DNA of 23,966 nucleotides from Anaerolineales bacterium (GCA_030606845.1 JAUWFP010000007.1:1-23966); one strand, 5' to 3'; positions 15,809 through 23,966 are shown, counted from the stretch's first letter. Program-made: numbers and translations. The notes: a model not told the origin generated them from the letters alone.

Positions 15809-16336
15809 TTCTCTACACTCCCCTAATAATCCACCTCTATTGCCTCTAATCTCACGCGTTCAATATCGGTTATCTCTGAGTAGGGACAGCAATAATTTCT
15901 AATATCTATTGTTACTGACAACACACGACACTCAATGGGTTTCGGTTTGAGAAAGCATTTAAAAAAAATTTAAACCAGTAAATACCCCCAAGCACCTTGA
16001 TCCGCTGAGGACAAAGACCATTTGCATTAGAATGGTGCTCCTTATCTATCCTAACGCTGGACTGATAGTCAACGATAGATCATGCAGTAGTAACGAAGAT
16101 AACGAGGATGAAATCCAAGGAATACACTGCTGCTCAAATTAGGGTTCTTTTAAGCTTTCCTGTATCTTTATTCAGCCAAACGAACCCGTGGGCTATGCTC
16201 TAAGAACGATTATATATTCTGAAACCACCAAACTACCAGTGATTGCCGGACCTAATCTAGCTTGTATTCGTATTTAGAGATCCCAGTTCAATGACCAATT
16301 GATCTAGTTTTGCCTATTGTTTAAAACGTAGATGCG
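15809..16336. other. AT-rich gene-free region
   Basis: About 530 nt contain no convincing coding frame or repeat on either strand. It continues the AT-rich composition of the propeller gene and includes an A-tract/T-tract (15957-15972). The start region of the propeller gene must have its promoter here, but no clear -35/-10 pair stands out. Confidence 0.5.
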
Positions 16337-16369
16337 AAAAATCGCTCGACGTGTATGTCAAGCGATTTT
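16337..16369 (-). terminator. Rho-independent terminator of the tRNA-Val gene
   Basis: On the minus strand AAAATCGCTTGAC and GTCGAGCGATTTT form a 13-bp stem (one T-G pair) around a 6-nt loop, then a run of T. It begins at the CCA end of the tRNA gene. Confidence 0.88.
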
Positions 16370-16445
16370 GGTGGGCGGTATTGGACTCGAACCAACGACC
16401 TTTGCGATGTCAACGCAACGCTCTAACCAGCTGAGCTAACCGCCC
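16369..16445 (-). tRNA. tRNA-Val (anticodon GAC), CCA encoded
   Basis: The minus strand folds as a full cloverleaf: acceptor GGGCGGT/ACCGCCC, D-arm GCTC...GAGC, anticodon stem TTGCG/CGCAA with loop TTGACAT (anticodon GAC at its centre), 5-nt variable loop, and T-arm GTTGG-TTCGAGT-CCAAT. The discriminator is A and the CCA end is encoded. GAC reads GUC and GUU valine codons. Confidence 0.97.
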
Positions 16446-16458
16446 GAAGAGCAAAGGA

Positions 16459-16487
16459 ATTATACAAAGTCGAGGTCAAATCCGCAA
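16459..16487 (-). promoter_or_regulatory. Promoter of tRNA-Val
   Basis: On the minus strand TTGCGG (16487-16482) and a perfect TATAAT (16464-16459) are 17 nt apart. The start would be about 7 nt before the mature tRNA 5' end. Confidence 0.75.
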
Positions 16488-16718
16488 TGGCTGAATATAA
16501 AAATGACAGGGAGGGGCTCTGCGTTCACCCCTTCCTGAACGGCTTGAAGACCCTATGCCATCTTTGAGGGAACTTAAATAAAGAAAAAGCATTCCCTCCC
16601 AATCAGCGTATAACGAGAGGGGTTTCTCGGGAATGTCATCCTCAGACATGCCCTGGCGTGTCCGAATTCTCTTTAACGGTATAAACTTGCGGATCTATAT
16701 CTTGATCGGAGATGACTG

Positions 16719-17858
16719 ATGCAAAACCAAGATCCAAAAGCCATGCTCCGTGCCATGCTTCAACCGTGGTTCGATTCCATCGCCGACCCCGCCAGCGCCC
16801 AACAAGCTGTCTTACTGCGATTGCTGCGGGATTACGCCAAAACCGGGTACGGCCAGAAGCACAACGCGGAAAGCGCCCAAACCATCGAGGCCTATCGCGA
16901 AGCTTTCCCCATCGCAACCTATGATGATTTCAAACCGATGATCGAAGACGTCATGGCCGGTGAGGTCGATGTTCTCCTCCCCGAGGAACCGGTTGGCTGG
17001 GCCATCACGCGCGGCACAACGGCCGGGGAGTCGAAATTCATCCCCATGACCCCCACGGATCTCCAGATGCGGGTGAGCGCCGGCAGAGCGATGATGAATT
17101 ACGTGCTCACAAACGAGAGGTACGACCTCTTCAGCGGCGTGAATCTCAATCTCAATTTCCCTTCAAACGTTGGCGTCGTTCGCGTTGGTGATCGCGAAGT
17201 CGAATACGGGTACAGTTCAGGCATCTATACCAAATTCGTTTCCCAGCGCACGCCCATTCGTTCCGTTCCCTCCCAGGAGGAAATCGACGCCCTCGGCGGG
17301 GGGAAGACTCAACGCGATTGGGATGCTCGATTCGAATTGGCTTATCAGAAATGTAAAGATGAGAATGTCACCCTGGTCGGCGGTGTGGCGCCGACAGTTG
17401 TGCTCTTCGGTCGATATACAAAACGCAAACATGGTATCTACCCCAAGGACGTTTGGAAACCTCAAATCATGACCCTGGGAAGCATTCCCGGGATCAATAC
17501 CACTTGCAAAGCATCACTCACCGCTCTTTACGGTCCGGTGGTCATTCGTGAGATCTATGGAACGACGGAGGGGATGTTCGGGCAGCAGCGTGACGAGAAG
17601 CGCGCCTGGGTGCCAAACTACGATCTCTTCTTCTTTGAGGTATCGACTCGAAGCGGGGTCAAGATGCTGCACGAAATGTCGCCGGGTGAGACGGGAAGCC
17701 TGGTTGTCTCAACGCCGATTCTCCCCCGCTATCGCATCGGCGATCTCATTCTCGCCTTGCAGCCGCCGTACTTCCGCTGCATCGGCCGTGAACGCTGGTG
17801 GACTCCACTGCGCTATTGGTGGAACGAGTTTAAAACGTTCAACCTCGGCCGTTTGTAA
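16719..17858 (+). CDS. GH3-like acyl-adenylate-forming protein with short C-terminus
   Basis: The product has 379 residues; plant and bacterial GH3 proteins are usually above 500. GGAG precedes the ATG. The N-terminal adenylation domain has GH3 elements: the ATP-binding loop TRGTTAGESKFIPMT (98-112), the REIYGTTEG motif (277-285) and RYRIGD (337-342). GH3 enzymes activate a carboxylic acid with ATP and transfer it to an amino acid. After RYRIGD only about 37 residues remain, ending in a tryptophan-rich tail (RERWWTPLRYWWNEF). The C-terminal lid domain is absent, and no continuation is seen in other frames downstream. It may be a natural short form needing no lid, or an enzyme that stops at another reaction. 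Substrate unknown. Confidence 0.75.
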   Translation: MQNQDPKAMLRAMLQPWFDSIADPASAQQAVLLRLLRDYAKTGYGQKHNAESAQTIEAYREAFPIATYDDFKPMIEDVMAGEVDVLLPEEPVGWAITRGTTAGESKFIPMTPTDLQMRVSAGRAMMNYVLTNERYDLFSGVNLNLNFPSNVGVVRVGDREVEYGYSSGIYTKFVSQRTPIRSVPSQEEIDALGGGKTQRDWDARFELAYQKCKDENVTLVGGVAPTVVLFGRYTKRKHGIYPKDVWKPQIMTLGSIPGINTTCKASLTALYGPVVIREIYGTTEGMFGQQRDEKRAWVPNYDLFFFEVSTRSGVKMLHEMSPGETGSLVVSTPILPRYRIGDLILALQPPYFRCIGRERWWTPLRYWWNEFKTFNLGRL

Positions 17859-18125
17859 TGCAATCCAATAGGAATTCGCTTTTTAGGGGTTGGTGGACAT
17901 AACGGGGGAAAACAGCATAAGTCCCTCAAAGGTTTTTATCAGCGAAATAATTTCTCTCCGTGCCTCAGTAGTTCCGGAATCGAACTGCTGACCCGCTGAA
18001 ACGGCTGATTACATTGAAAAACGCCTGTGGGTTTTGCAAAGCTATTCCAAAATCAAACGTATGGAATCGAGAGACGGGGAAAATACGCATCCGCTCAATA
18101 ACTTGACCCTATCCCGGGGTCGCCC

Positions 18126-18581
18126 TTATTCCTTACGGAAAAGAGCGCGGAACAAGATAACTACACCGACCCCAATCACGATGGCCGGCCAGACGATGGA
18201 CCAACCGACCAGATCATCCAGCCCAATCCCGAGCAAGACCAGCGCGATGATGAGGCTGCCAATAACGGGTCCGCTGTATGCCGGGACGACTAATCGGATC
18301 AACACTTCCACGAGAATGATCAACCCAGCTCCGGCGAAGGCGAGCGACCAGGCGTCCATCCCCCCCAGGAGAGGTACATCTCTCAGGATGCCGAGGTTGT
18401 TGGCCAGTAGGACTACACCTGCCCAAATTAATATCCCCGCCCATATCACCCTGCTGAGAGGGTCGCTGCGGTGCTTCTCCTCCCAGGTCTTCTCATCCAT
18501 CTTCTCGTGCTGCTTCTCCTCTGTTTTCTCATCCATTTCTAGACCTTTCTCATACTTCTCTTGGCCCGATTGATCAGCCAT
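18126..18581 (-). CDS. Small membrane protein, DUF5668/LiaF-like helices
   Basis: The product has 151 residues from the ATG at 18581, set by GAGGGAG upstream; an in-frame TTG or GTG further up has no ribosome site. The first 43 residues are highly charged (Lys/Glu-rich, repeating DEKTEEKQHEKMDEK). Four hydrophobic helices follow at about 45-66, 77-100, 104-123 and 128-147. The pattern of Trp, Gly and Asn in the helices (WAGVVLLANNLGIL) is typical of the membrane part of LiaF/DUF5668 proteins, which sense envelope stress. The C-terminal extracellular domain of LiaF is missing. It follows the ABC exporter operon after about 220 nt, so a link is possible but unproven. Confidence 0.7.
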   Translation of the reverse strand: MADQSGQEKYEKGLEMDEKTEEKQHEKMDEKTWEEKHRSDPLSRVIWAGILIWAGVVLLANNLGILRDVPLLGGMDAWSLAFAGAGLIILVEVLIRLVVPAYSGPVIGSLIIALVLLGIGLDDLVGWSIVWPAIVIGVGVVILFRALFRKE

Positions 18582-18597
18582 CGTTCTCCCTCGCAAT

Positions 18598-18771
18598 TTA
18601 GTCAAGCGCAAAAGCCAACGGATTGAATACTACTCCCTCAATAACTGTCTTCACGGGCTCGGCACAGCATTTAATTGCTCGATATTGCTGCCACTTGGTA
18701 CCCTGTAGGTCATCATACTTTAGAAATGAATGAAACTCAATTTCACACGCACCTTCCTCGTACCTCGGCAT
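18598..18771 (-). CDS. Possible small protein, doubtful
   Basis: A 57-codon frame begins at an ATG (18771) with only a distant GAGG. It fills the gap between the HlyD gene and the LiaF-like gene. It contains one CC pair and mixed composition, and I recognise no family. It may be noise. Confidence 0.2.
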   Translation of the reverse strand: MPRYEEGACEIEFHSFLKYDDLQGTKWQQYRAIKCCAEPVKTVIEGVVFNPLAFALD

Positions 18772-18805
18772 GCGGATCAAAACCTCAACAGCGGATTTGA
18801 CTCAT

Positions 18806-20233
18806 TCACTCGGCCAGCTCGAACACCACATCCGCCGGCATCCCCGGTTTTAATTTCCCGAGCGTCGTCTCGACCAGCAACTCCACAGCATACACTGTCG
18901 TCCGGCGATCTTCCTCTGTTTGAACATTGCGCGGCGTGAATTCGGCTCGATCGGCGATACGTACCACAACCGCGTCAAATGTCTCATCAGGGAACGAGTC
19001 TACGGAAACCTGTGCTTTATCACCGAGCTGAATCTCCCCATATCGATCCTCGGGCACATATACGGTAATATGCAGTTCTTCCAAATCACCTATGGTGAGC
19101 GCCGCCAACCCGGGCGCAAGCACCTCCCCGCGCTCTACACTCCGTGTCAGGACCACTCCGGACTCTGGCGCCCGAATCGTCATTTTCTCAAGTTGGATAT
19201 CGACCAACGCGAGCACCGCCTTCGCCTGATTGACGGCGTGTTCAGCGGATTGGATTAGACTCATTGTCTGCGCGAGGGCAGCCTCGCCCTGGGTAGCCCC
19301 GGCTTCAGCCTGGACCAGCGCTAGCTGCGCAGCCTGAACTCGGAGATTGTACTCACCCTTGAGAAGACTCTGATGGTACTCCTGCGCGATCTGATAATGT
19401 TCCTGGGCAACCGTCAGATTTGAGCGCGCTTCGAGCAGGTCTTCCGCTTCTTCTTTCGTAAGCAAATCATCGAAAGCATCTTGGGCGTCCTTAAGATCGT
19501 CTATCGCCTGGTTATGGATTTCTCGAATTCTGTCGCGGATATCTTGCCCCTCATCCCCGGTTGCCAAACGCTTCCAGAGCTCATCTGCAATTTGGAATGC
19601 TGCCCTAGCCTCTGCTAGCTGATCCTCAGCGTCCAGCAACGCTTTCCCCCCGATTTCCTCAAGTATTTTTTGGAGCTGGCTGCGTTCCTTCGCTAAACTC
19701 TGCTCCGCATTTTCCCTTACCAAAAGGGCAGCAGATATCTCCTCCCCTTTTTCGAAATACCACTCCGGTAAGTTAAACAAGTCAGGCTGCGTTCCTGACC
19801 ATCCGCCCACCCTCTCTGCCCAGTATTCGGCACGTGCCCTTGCAAGCTCCATCTCGACCTGGATCATTGCCATCTCAACTTGCGCATGCGCTGCTTCAAG
19901 GATGGCTGAGGCTGAATCCTCCCCCGCCTGAGCCGATGCGAGTGCAGCCTGCGCCGACTCTACCGCTGCTGCTGCCTGATCACGCTGCACCAGCAGCATA
20001 GAATCATCCAGGATCAGAAGCACTTCATCCTCATCGACCGAATCCCCCTCCTCTACGTGGATAGACATTACCCTGCCGCCCAGCTCGGAGGCGATGGCAA
20101 TCTCCCGTGCCTCCACGATGCCGGATGCAGATAACTGGTTTTCGCTTTCACCATTAATTGCATCACAGGCACCTGCGGTCAACGCAAGGAAGACTGTAAG
20201 TGTAAGTGCCAAGCTTTTTTTCAATATTCTCAT
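18806..20233 (-). CDS. HlyD-like periplasmic adaptor/membrane fusion lipoprotein (YbhG type)
   Basis: The product has 475 residues from the ATG at 20233, where GGAGG sits 5 nt upstream; the TTG five codons earlier has none. The N-terminus ends in AGAC, a lipoprotein signal with C23. A short biotinyl-lipoyl-like half (GGRVMSIHVEEGDSVDEDEVLL) is followed by an unusually long Ala/Glu/Gln-rich coiled-coil hairpin (about 75-330), then the second lipoyl half (IRAPESGVVLTRSVERGEVL) and a beta-barrel (VYVPEDRYGEIQLGDKAQVSV). It links an ABC exporter to the outside. Being in a likely monoderm, it would work without an outer-membrane channel. It ends the exporter operon. Confidence 0.85.
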   Translation of the reverse strand: MRILKKSLALTLTVFLALTAGACDAINGESENQLSASGIVEAREIAIASELGGRVMSIHVEEGDSVDEDEVLLILDDSMLLVQRDQAAAAVESAQAALASAQAGEDSASAILEAAHAQVEMAMIQVEMELARARAEYWAERVGGWSGTQPDLFNLPEWYFEKGEEISAALLVRENAEQSLAKERSQLQKILEEIGGKALLDAEDQLAEARAAFQIADELWKRLATGDEGQDIRDRIREIHNQAIDDLKDAQDAFDDLLTKEEAEDLLEARSNLTVAQEHYQIAQEYHQSLLKGEYNLRVQAAQLALVQAEAGATQGEAALAQTMSLIQSAEHAVNQAKAVLALVDIQLEKMTIRAPESGVVLTRSVERGEVLAPGLAALTIGDLEELHITVYVPEDRYGEIQLGDKAQVSVDSFPDETFDAVVVRIADRAEFTPRNVQTEEDRRTTVYAVELLVETTLGKLKPGMPADVVFELAE

Positions 20234-20284
20234 CTCAACCTCCGGCAACCTTTATTGGCGAGCGCCTGCCCAGCTCTTTGGCAC

Positions 20285-21229
20285 TCAATCGCGCATATAG
20301 GCGATGAACACATCCTCCAGAGATGGCTCAATAACTGCCATCCGTCCCGATTCAATTTCTGACCGCTTAAGCTCCAGGGCAAGCGCATCCTGCAGCGATT
20401 CGACTCCCTCAGCAATGACATGCACGAGCGATCCATAAAGCTCCACCGATTCGAGAGGCAACCGCCCCTCAGTTTTTGCAGCGCGTAAAACCTTCACCGC
20501 CCTGGCGCTGTCAGAGGACTCGATCTCGAGCACCTGGCCGTGCATACCTTGATTTCGCATTTCGTCTGGCGAGCCGCTGGCGATGATCTGCCCCCTTTGT
20601 AAAAGGGCCAATCGATGGCAGTGTTCAGCTTCGTCCATGTAATGAGTCGTGACGAAGACTGTCACACCATCGGCGACAAGCTGATAAAGCAGTTCCCAGA
20701 AATCCCGTCTTGAGAGCGGATCTACACCGGCCGTGGGCTCATCGAGAAAAAGCACTTCCGGTTCGTGCAGGATGGCTGCGCCTAGCGCTAAACGCTGACG
20801 CCACCCGCCGGACAGCTCGTGCGTGCGTATACTTTCCCGACCCTCGAGTCCGGCCATCTGCAAAGCTCGGTCGATCTGCTGGTTCAATCCATCGTTGCTC
20901 AGACCATAAGCCGTACCGTAGAAACGAAGATTTTGCAGAACCGTCAGGTCGTTATACAGACTAAAATGCTGCGACATGTAGCCTACGCGGCTGCGAATCG
21001 CCTCGGGCTGTTCAAGTACGGGCACGCCCAGAACCTCAACATTTCCGCTCGTGGGAGTCAGCAAACCGAGCATCATGCGTATCGTCGTCGTTTTGCCGGA
21101 TCCATTGGGTCCTAGAAAGCCGAAGATCTCACCCGGGTGAACAATGAAACTGACCTCGTCGACGGCGGTGAACTCTCCGAAGCGTTTGACTAAGTTCTCG
21201 GTAACAATGGTTGATCTTTCAGCTATCAT
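20285..21229 (-). CDS. ABC transporter ATPase, second of the exporter operon (YbhF C-half type)
   Basis: The product has 314 residues. All nucleotide-binding motifs are intact: Walker A GPNGSGKTT (40-48), Q-loop MSQHFSLYNDL (Q87), signature LSGGWRQ (139-145), Walker B VLFLDEPTAG (159-168) and switch histidine TTHYMDEA (H196). The C-terminal extension of about 90 residues is typical of drug or lipid exporters of the DrrA/YbhF group. It starts 15 nt after the permease stop. Together with the upstream ATPase it probably forms a heterodimer for the two different permeases. Confidence 0.92.
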   Translation of the reverse strand: MIAERSTIVTENLVKRFGEFTAVDEVSFIVHPGEIFGFLGPNGSGKTTTIRMMLGLLTPTSGNVEVLGVPVLEQPEAIRSRVGYMSQHFSLYNDLTVLQNLRFYGTAYGLSNDGLNQQIDRALQMAGLEGRESIRTHELSGGWRQRLALGAAILHEPEVLFLDEPTAGVDPLSRRDFWELLYQLVADGVTVFVTTHYMDEAEHCHRLALLQRGQIIASGSPDEMRNQGMHGQVLEIESSDSARAVKVLRAAKTEGRLPLESVELYGSLVHVIAEGVESLQDALALELKRSEIESGRMAVIEPSLEDVFIAYMRD

Positions 21230-21244
21230 GTTGTCTGTTCTCGC

Positions 21245-22375
21245 CTAACTTAAAGACCGGCGGACAAAGCGCATCGAAAAACCGCCGATGAATAACCCCA
21301 GAACGGTCAAGGCCAGCACATGCGGCCAAAGGACTTCCATGCCCGTCCCTTTCAATAAAATTCCGCGCACAATCTCCAGAAAGTGGTGAGCCGGAATGAA
21401 ATTTGCCACCCACTGTATCACCCACGGCATCGATTCGACGGGCGCCGCGTAGCCCGTAAACATAAAATCGGCCATACCCACCATCATGACCAACAGGAAA
21501 GCCTGGTGCTGCGTCTTGGCCATAACCGAGATCATCAAACCCTTGCTTAATTCAACCAAGAGATACACAAAAGTCAATGCAAGCAATAACGCGAGTGAAC
21601 CGCGTATGGGAACGCCGAACGCCCAATGTGTGATCCCGAGCATAAGGATGAAATCGAAAAAGCCCACCAAAATCACGGGGATGGATTTGCCGATGACGAT
21701 CTCCAGTGTCGAGAAGGGCATGACGAGCAATTGTTCTAACGTGCCGAGTTCTCGCTCCCTTGAGAAGGAGAGCGCAGCAAACAGAAGCACAGTGAATTCC
21801 AACATCAACCCCAGTTCGGCCGGTGTGGTGTATAGCGCTTCACTTAACGATTCGTTGAACCACACACGTAGGCTGGGGATGAACCCCTCGAATTCCTCCG
21901 CTTGTAACCCGAGTCGCTGGACGAGTATCTGTTCCCCCATCTCGCGCGTGACCCCCTCGATAGCTCGTAAAGCAGCCGTCGCCGGGATGCTCTCCGCGCC
22001 GTTCAACAAAACAGCCACGGCCGGACGTCCTGCGGGTGAACTCAATTCACTCGAGAAATCCGGGGAGATGATTACTGCCGCGCTGATCTCGCCCAGCCTG
22101 AGCGCGGCTTCAATAGCGGCGACGTCGTACACCTCCGCTCCCATGTTGAAGGTCTCGGTGTTCTCCAGACTGACGACGAACGAACGACTGGCAGCGCTGC
22201 GATCGTGGTCTAAAACCATAAGGGGCAGATTGGTGATTGGGCGGGAAGTTGCCCATCCGACGAGCAGGAGCTCTAAAGCTCCACCAAAAAGCATGAAAAC
22301 CGGCAGCCACCAGTCGGAGCGCAGATGGATGAACTCCTTAAGCGACAAAGACCATATCTTCCGCCATGTGGCCAT
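21245..22375 (-). CDS. ABC-2 exporter permease, second
   Basis: The product has 376 residues from ATG at 22375 (a GTG one codon earlier is possible). One N-terminal helix (about 21-40) precedes a large outside domain of roughly 140 residues, then five helices from about 180 onward, the ABC2_membrane_3 layout. The cytoplasmic coupling segment RERELGTLEQLLVMPFS is diagnostic. It resembles YbhS/YbhR. It starts 5 nt after the first permease stops. Confidence 0.9.
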   Translation of the reverse strand: MATWRKIWSLSLKEFIHLRSDWWLPVFMLFGGALELLLVGWATSRPITNLPLMVLDHDRSAASRSFVVSLENTETFNMGAEVYDVAAIEAALRLGEISAAVIISPDFSSELSSPAGRPAVAVLLNGAESIPATAALRAIEGVTREMGEQILVQRLGLQAEEFEGFIPSLRVWFNESLSEALYTTPAELGLMLEFTVLLFAALSFSRERELGTLEQLLVMPFSTLEIVIGKSIPVILVGFFDFILMLGITHWAFGVPIRGSLALLLALTFVYLLVELSKGLMISVMAKTQHQAFLLVMMVGMADFMFTGYAAPVESMPWVIQWVANFIPAHHFLEIVRGILLKGTGMEVLWPHVLALTVLGLFIGGFSMRFVRRSLS

Positions 22376-22380
22376 CACGA

Positions 22381-23514
22381 TTATCCCAACCTCTTCCGGA
22401 AGAACAGTCCGGCGATGCCCAGAAATATGACTCCAAGACCAGCCAACATCACGCCATAAGGCCAGAGCACATCTAAGCCTACGCCCGGTAGAAAGACGCC
22501 CCGGGTGATGATCGCGTAATGCGTACCCGGCAGCCCCAGAGCCTCCAGCCGCATCACCTCAGGCATCGAGGCGATCGGAAAAAAGATTCCCGTCATGAAG
22601 AATCCGGGAAAGAAAATTAAGAGGAAAGAGAGAGCCAAAGCCGCAGGCTGAGTTTTCATGAACACACCGATGACGAGCCCCATGCCCAAGATCGCGAACA
22701 AAAAGACCGCTGAGAGCAGGAAGAAAACGATAAAGTTTCCGTTGAAGGGTATCCTGAATAAGAGCATCGCCAGAAGCGGTATGATGATCACATTCACCAA
22801 TCCCACAAGCACGTACGGGATCATCTTCCCGAGCAGCAGTTCAGTGCGCGTGATCGGTGTGGCCATCAACTGCTCAAGCGTGCCATGCTCACGCTCATGG
22901 GCGAGGGTCAGGGCAACGGATAGGGCCGGGAATCCCAGCACCATCGATATCAACCCCGGGATCATATCGACACGGGGCTTTAGGCTGGGGTTGTACCAAG
23001 CACGAACACGCAGGTCGATAGGCTGCGATATCCCCTGAGTTACCCCCAATGCGCCCATTTGAGCCGAGAGCGCCTGGTTCAGGAATTCCTCCGCACGCCA
23101 GCCGACGTGTTCCACTGCAAAGGCGCCGCTCTGTGGTTCAGTGCCATCGATGATTATCTGCAGCGGCATGCCGCGCATAGAGCGAATATCACTCGCGAAA
23201 CCAGGCGCCAGAACCAGGGCTACCTTGATCTCACCACGCATTAAAAGTACCTCAATTTCCTCCATCGAGCTCACTTGAGCGTAGAGATCGAGATCATCAC
23301 CCGCCGTGATTTGCTGAACGAAATTTCGAGAAGTCGGGCTGCGGTCATAGTCCAACACTGCAATTGGAACGTGTTGAATATCCACCGTCAATGCATAGGA
23401 CATCAGCACCATCATCGCGGTGGGGGCAAGCAGGACCAACACAAAGGTCGAACGGTCACGCAGGATGTGCTGAATCTCCTTGCGTACAACAGCGAAAATA
23501 TGCCGGAGGGACAT
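22381..23514 (-). CDS. ABC-2 exporter permease, first
   Basis: The product has 377 residues from the ATG at 23514, one base after the upstream ATPase stop, with GGAG upstream; a farther ATG at 23541 would overlap that gene by 26 nt and has no ribosome site. Topology matches the second permease: one helix (about 22-43), an outside domain, then five helices. The coupling segment is HEREHGTLEQLMATPIT. Its outside domain carries a DGTEPQSGAFA segment common in this family. It pairs with the second permease in the membrane. Confidence 0.9.
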   Translation of the reverse strand: MSLRHIFAVVRKEIQHILRDRSTFVLVLLAPTAMMVLMSYALTVDIQHVPIAVLDYDRSPTSRNFVQQITAGDDLDLYAQVSSMEEIEVLLMRGEIKVALVLAPGFASDIRSMRGMPLQIIIDGTEPQSGAFAVEHVGWRAEEFLNQALSAQMGALGVTQGISQPIDLRVRAWYNPSLKPRVDMIPGLISMVLGFPALSVALTLAHEREHGTLEQLMATPITRTELLLGKMIPYVLVGLVNVIIIPLLAMLLFRIPFNGNFIVFFLLSAVFLFAILGMGLVIGVFMKTQPAALALSFLLIFFPGFFMTGIFFPIASMPEVMRLEALGLPGTHYAIITRGVFLPGVGLDVLWPYGVMLAGLGVIFLGIAGLFFRKRLG

Positions 23515-23515
23515 C

Positions 23516-23966
23516 TTATGGTTTCTCCGGGGCGTCGTCATGCGCCGCCAACCCGCGGATTAAGGAAATGAAGGCTTCTTCCATGCGTGGTGGAGCCGGG
23601 CGGATTTCCTTTATTCCGACCCCTTTTCCCTTCAGAGCTTGCTCAATTTCTGGGATTCTCTTCTCTGCCGAGTCAACCAGCAAATGGATCGATTCTCCAT
23701 AGGATTGCGTTTCGAGAATGCCGGGCAGCTCCCCTAACACGACTCGCGCGGCCTGCCAATCATCAGGCCGGACGTGGACGACTTCCCCCTCTAATTGATC
23801 TCTAATCGCTTCCGGGTTGTCGCACACGACCATGCGCCCTTCATACATCAAACCCACCCGCGAGCAGCGGTCTGCTTCATCCATATAGGGTGTGCTGACG
23901 ATTACGGTCGTCCTATTGTCATAAAGTTCCGCGAGGATATCCCAGAACTCACGCCGCGAGATCGGA
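23516..23966 (-). CDS. ABC transporter ATPase, first of the exporter operon, partial
   Basis: Only the C-terminal 149 residues are inside the window; the frame stays open through the right edge, so Walker A and the signature are outside. The visible part starts just after Walker B (PISRREFWDIL, the D-loop exit). The switch position reads VSTPYMDEADRC: Pro replaces the usual His of TTHYMDEA. That matches the N-terminal ATPase half of YbhF-like proteins, where this His is also lost, as I recall. The C-terminal extension resembles that of the intact second ATPase. It is probably the non-hydrolysing partner in a heterodimer. Confidence 0.85.
   Translation of the reverse strand, partial: PISRREFWDILAELYDNRTTVIVSTPYMDEADRCSRVGLMYEGRMVVCDNPEAIRDQLEGEVVHVRPDDWQAARVVLGELPGILETQSYGESIHLLVDSAEKRIPEIEQALKGKGVGIKEIRPAPPRMEEAFISLIRGLAAHDDAPEKP

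Noticed and set aside
15809..16445. Integration site of a genomic island at the tRNA-Val 3' end
   Set aside because: A strong terminator directly follows the CCA end, no integrase is present and I see no second copy of the tRNA 3' end in the window.
17960..18015. tRNA-like remnant (GGAATCGAACTGCTGACCC resembles a minus-strand T-arm)
   Set aside because: The flanking bases do not pair as a T-stem and no acceptor, D or anticodon stem can be built nearby.
18105..18121. Hairpin GACCC/GGGTC after the LiaF-like gene as terminator
   Set aside because: The stem is only 5 bp and lacks a proper U tail on the minus strand.
1..23966. CRISPR array, insertion sequence or phage genes
   Set aside because: No regularly spaced direct repeats, transposase, integrase or structural phage motifs were seen in any frame.

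Overview
The window looks like chromosomal DNA from an environmental bacterium, most plausibly a Chloroflexota member of the Anaerolineae type. This is inference from gene content: a TGS-less threonyl-tRNA synthetase behind a T-box leader, many lipoprotein signals, GH3-like and NAL1-like proteins, and an octaheme cytochrome exported as a lipoprotein. No 16S rRNA or other marker is present, so the assignment is tentative. Most of the DNA is moderately GC-rich. A block at about 14.46-16.37 kb is visibly richer in A+T.

Layout. Positions 1-953 (minus) hold a C39-type peptidase with a TPR tail that runs off the left edge; it appears to be transcribed without a leader. Positions 1320-4173 (plus) hold a 2H phosphoesterase (RNA ligase/CPDase type), a YdcF/SanA-like DUF218 membrane protein, a Nudix hydrolase and a class I methyltransferase. 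Positions 4251-5536 (minus) hold a NAL1-like trypsin-fold protease and, overlapping it by 4 nt, a stand-alone copy of its N-terminal domain. Then come dihydrolipoyl dehydrogenase (5751-7148), a small cysteine-rich unknown (7474-7869), an exported L,D-transpeptidase (8081-9256) and thrS (9414-11207), all on the minus strand. thrS has a complete control region: consensus promoter, T-box leader with a candidate ACC threonine specifier, and terminator.

Positions 11917-14403 (plus) hold a LecA-like lipoprotein, a NapC/NrfH-type tetraheme quinol dehydrogenase and an octaheme HAO-family cytochrome. The two cytochromes form a plausible electron path: menaquinol to membrane tetraheme to surface octaheme, probably for reduction of nitrite or hydroxylamine. 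A bidirectional terminator separates them from a convergent AT-rich gene for a seven-bladed propeller with a membrane tail. A tRNA-Val(GAC) with its own promoter and terminator follows. Next come a short GH3/adenylate-forming protein (plus) and a LiaF-like small membrane protein (minus).

Positions 18806-23966 (minus) are a compact ABC exporter operon of the YbhGFSR type: ATPase (partial), permease, permease, ATPase, HlyD-like lipoprotein adaptor. The two ATPases are separate genes, and the first has Pro in place of the switch histidine.

The points most worth a second look are the cytochrome pair, the truncated GH3 enzyme, the tandem NAL1-domain pair, the T-box/thrS unit with an unusual predicted discriminator base, and a 33-nt palindrome present in two intergenic regions.
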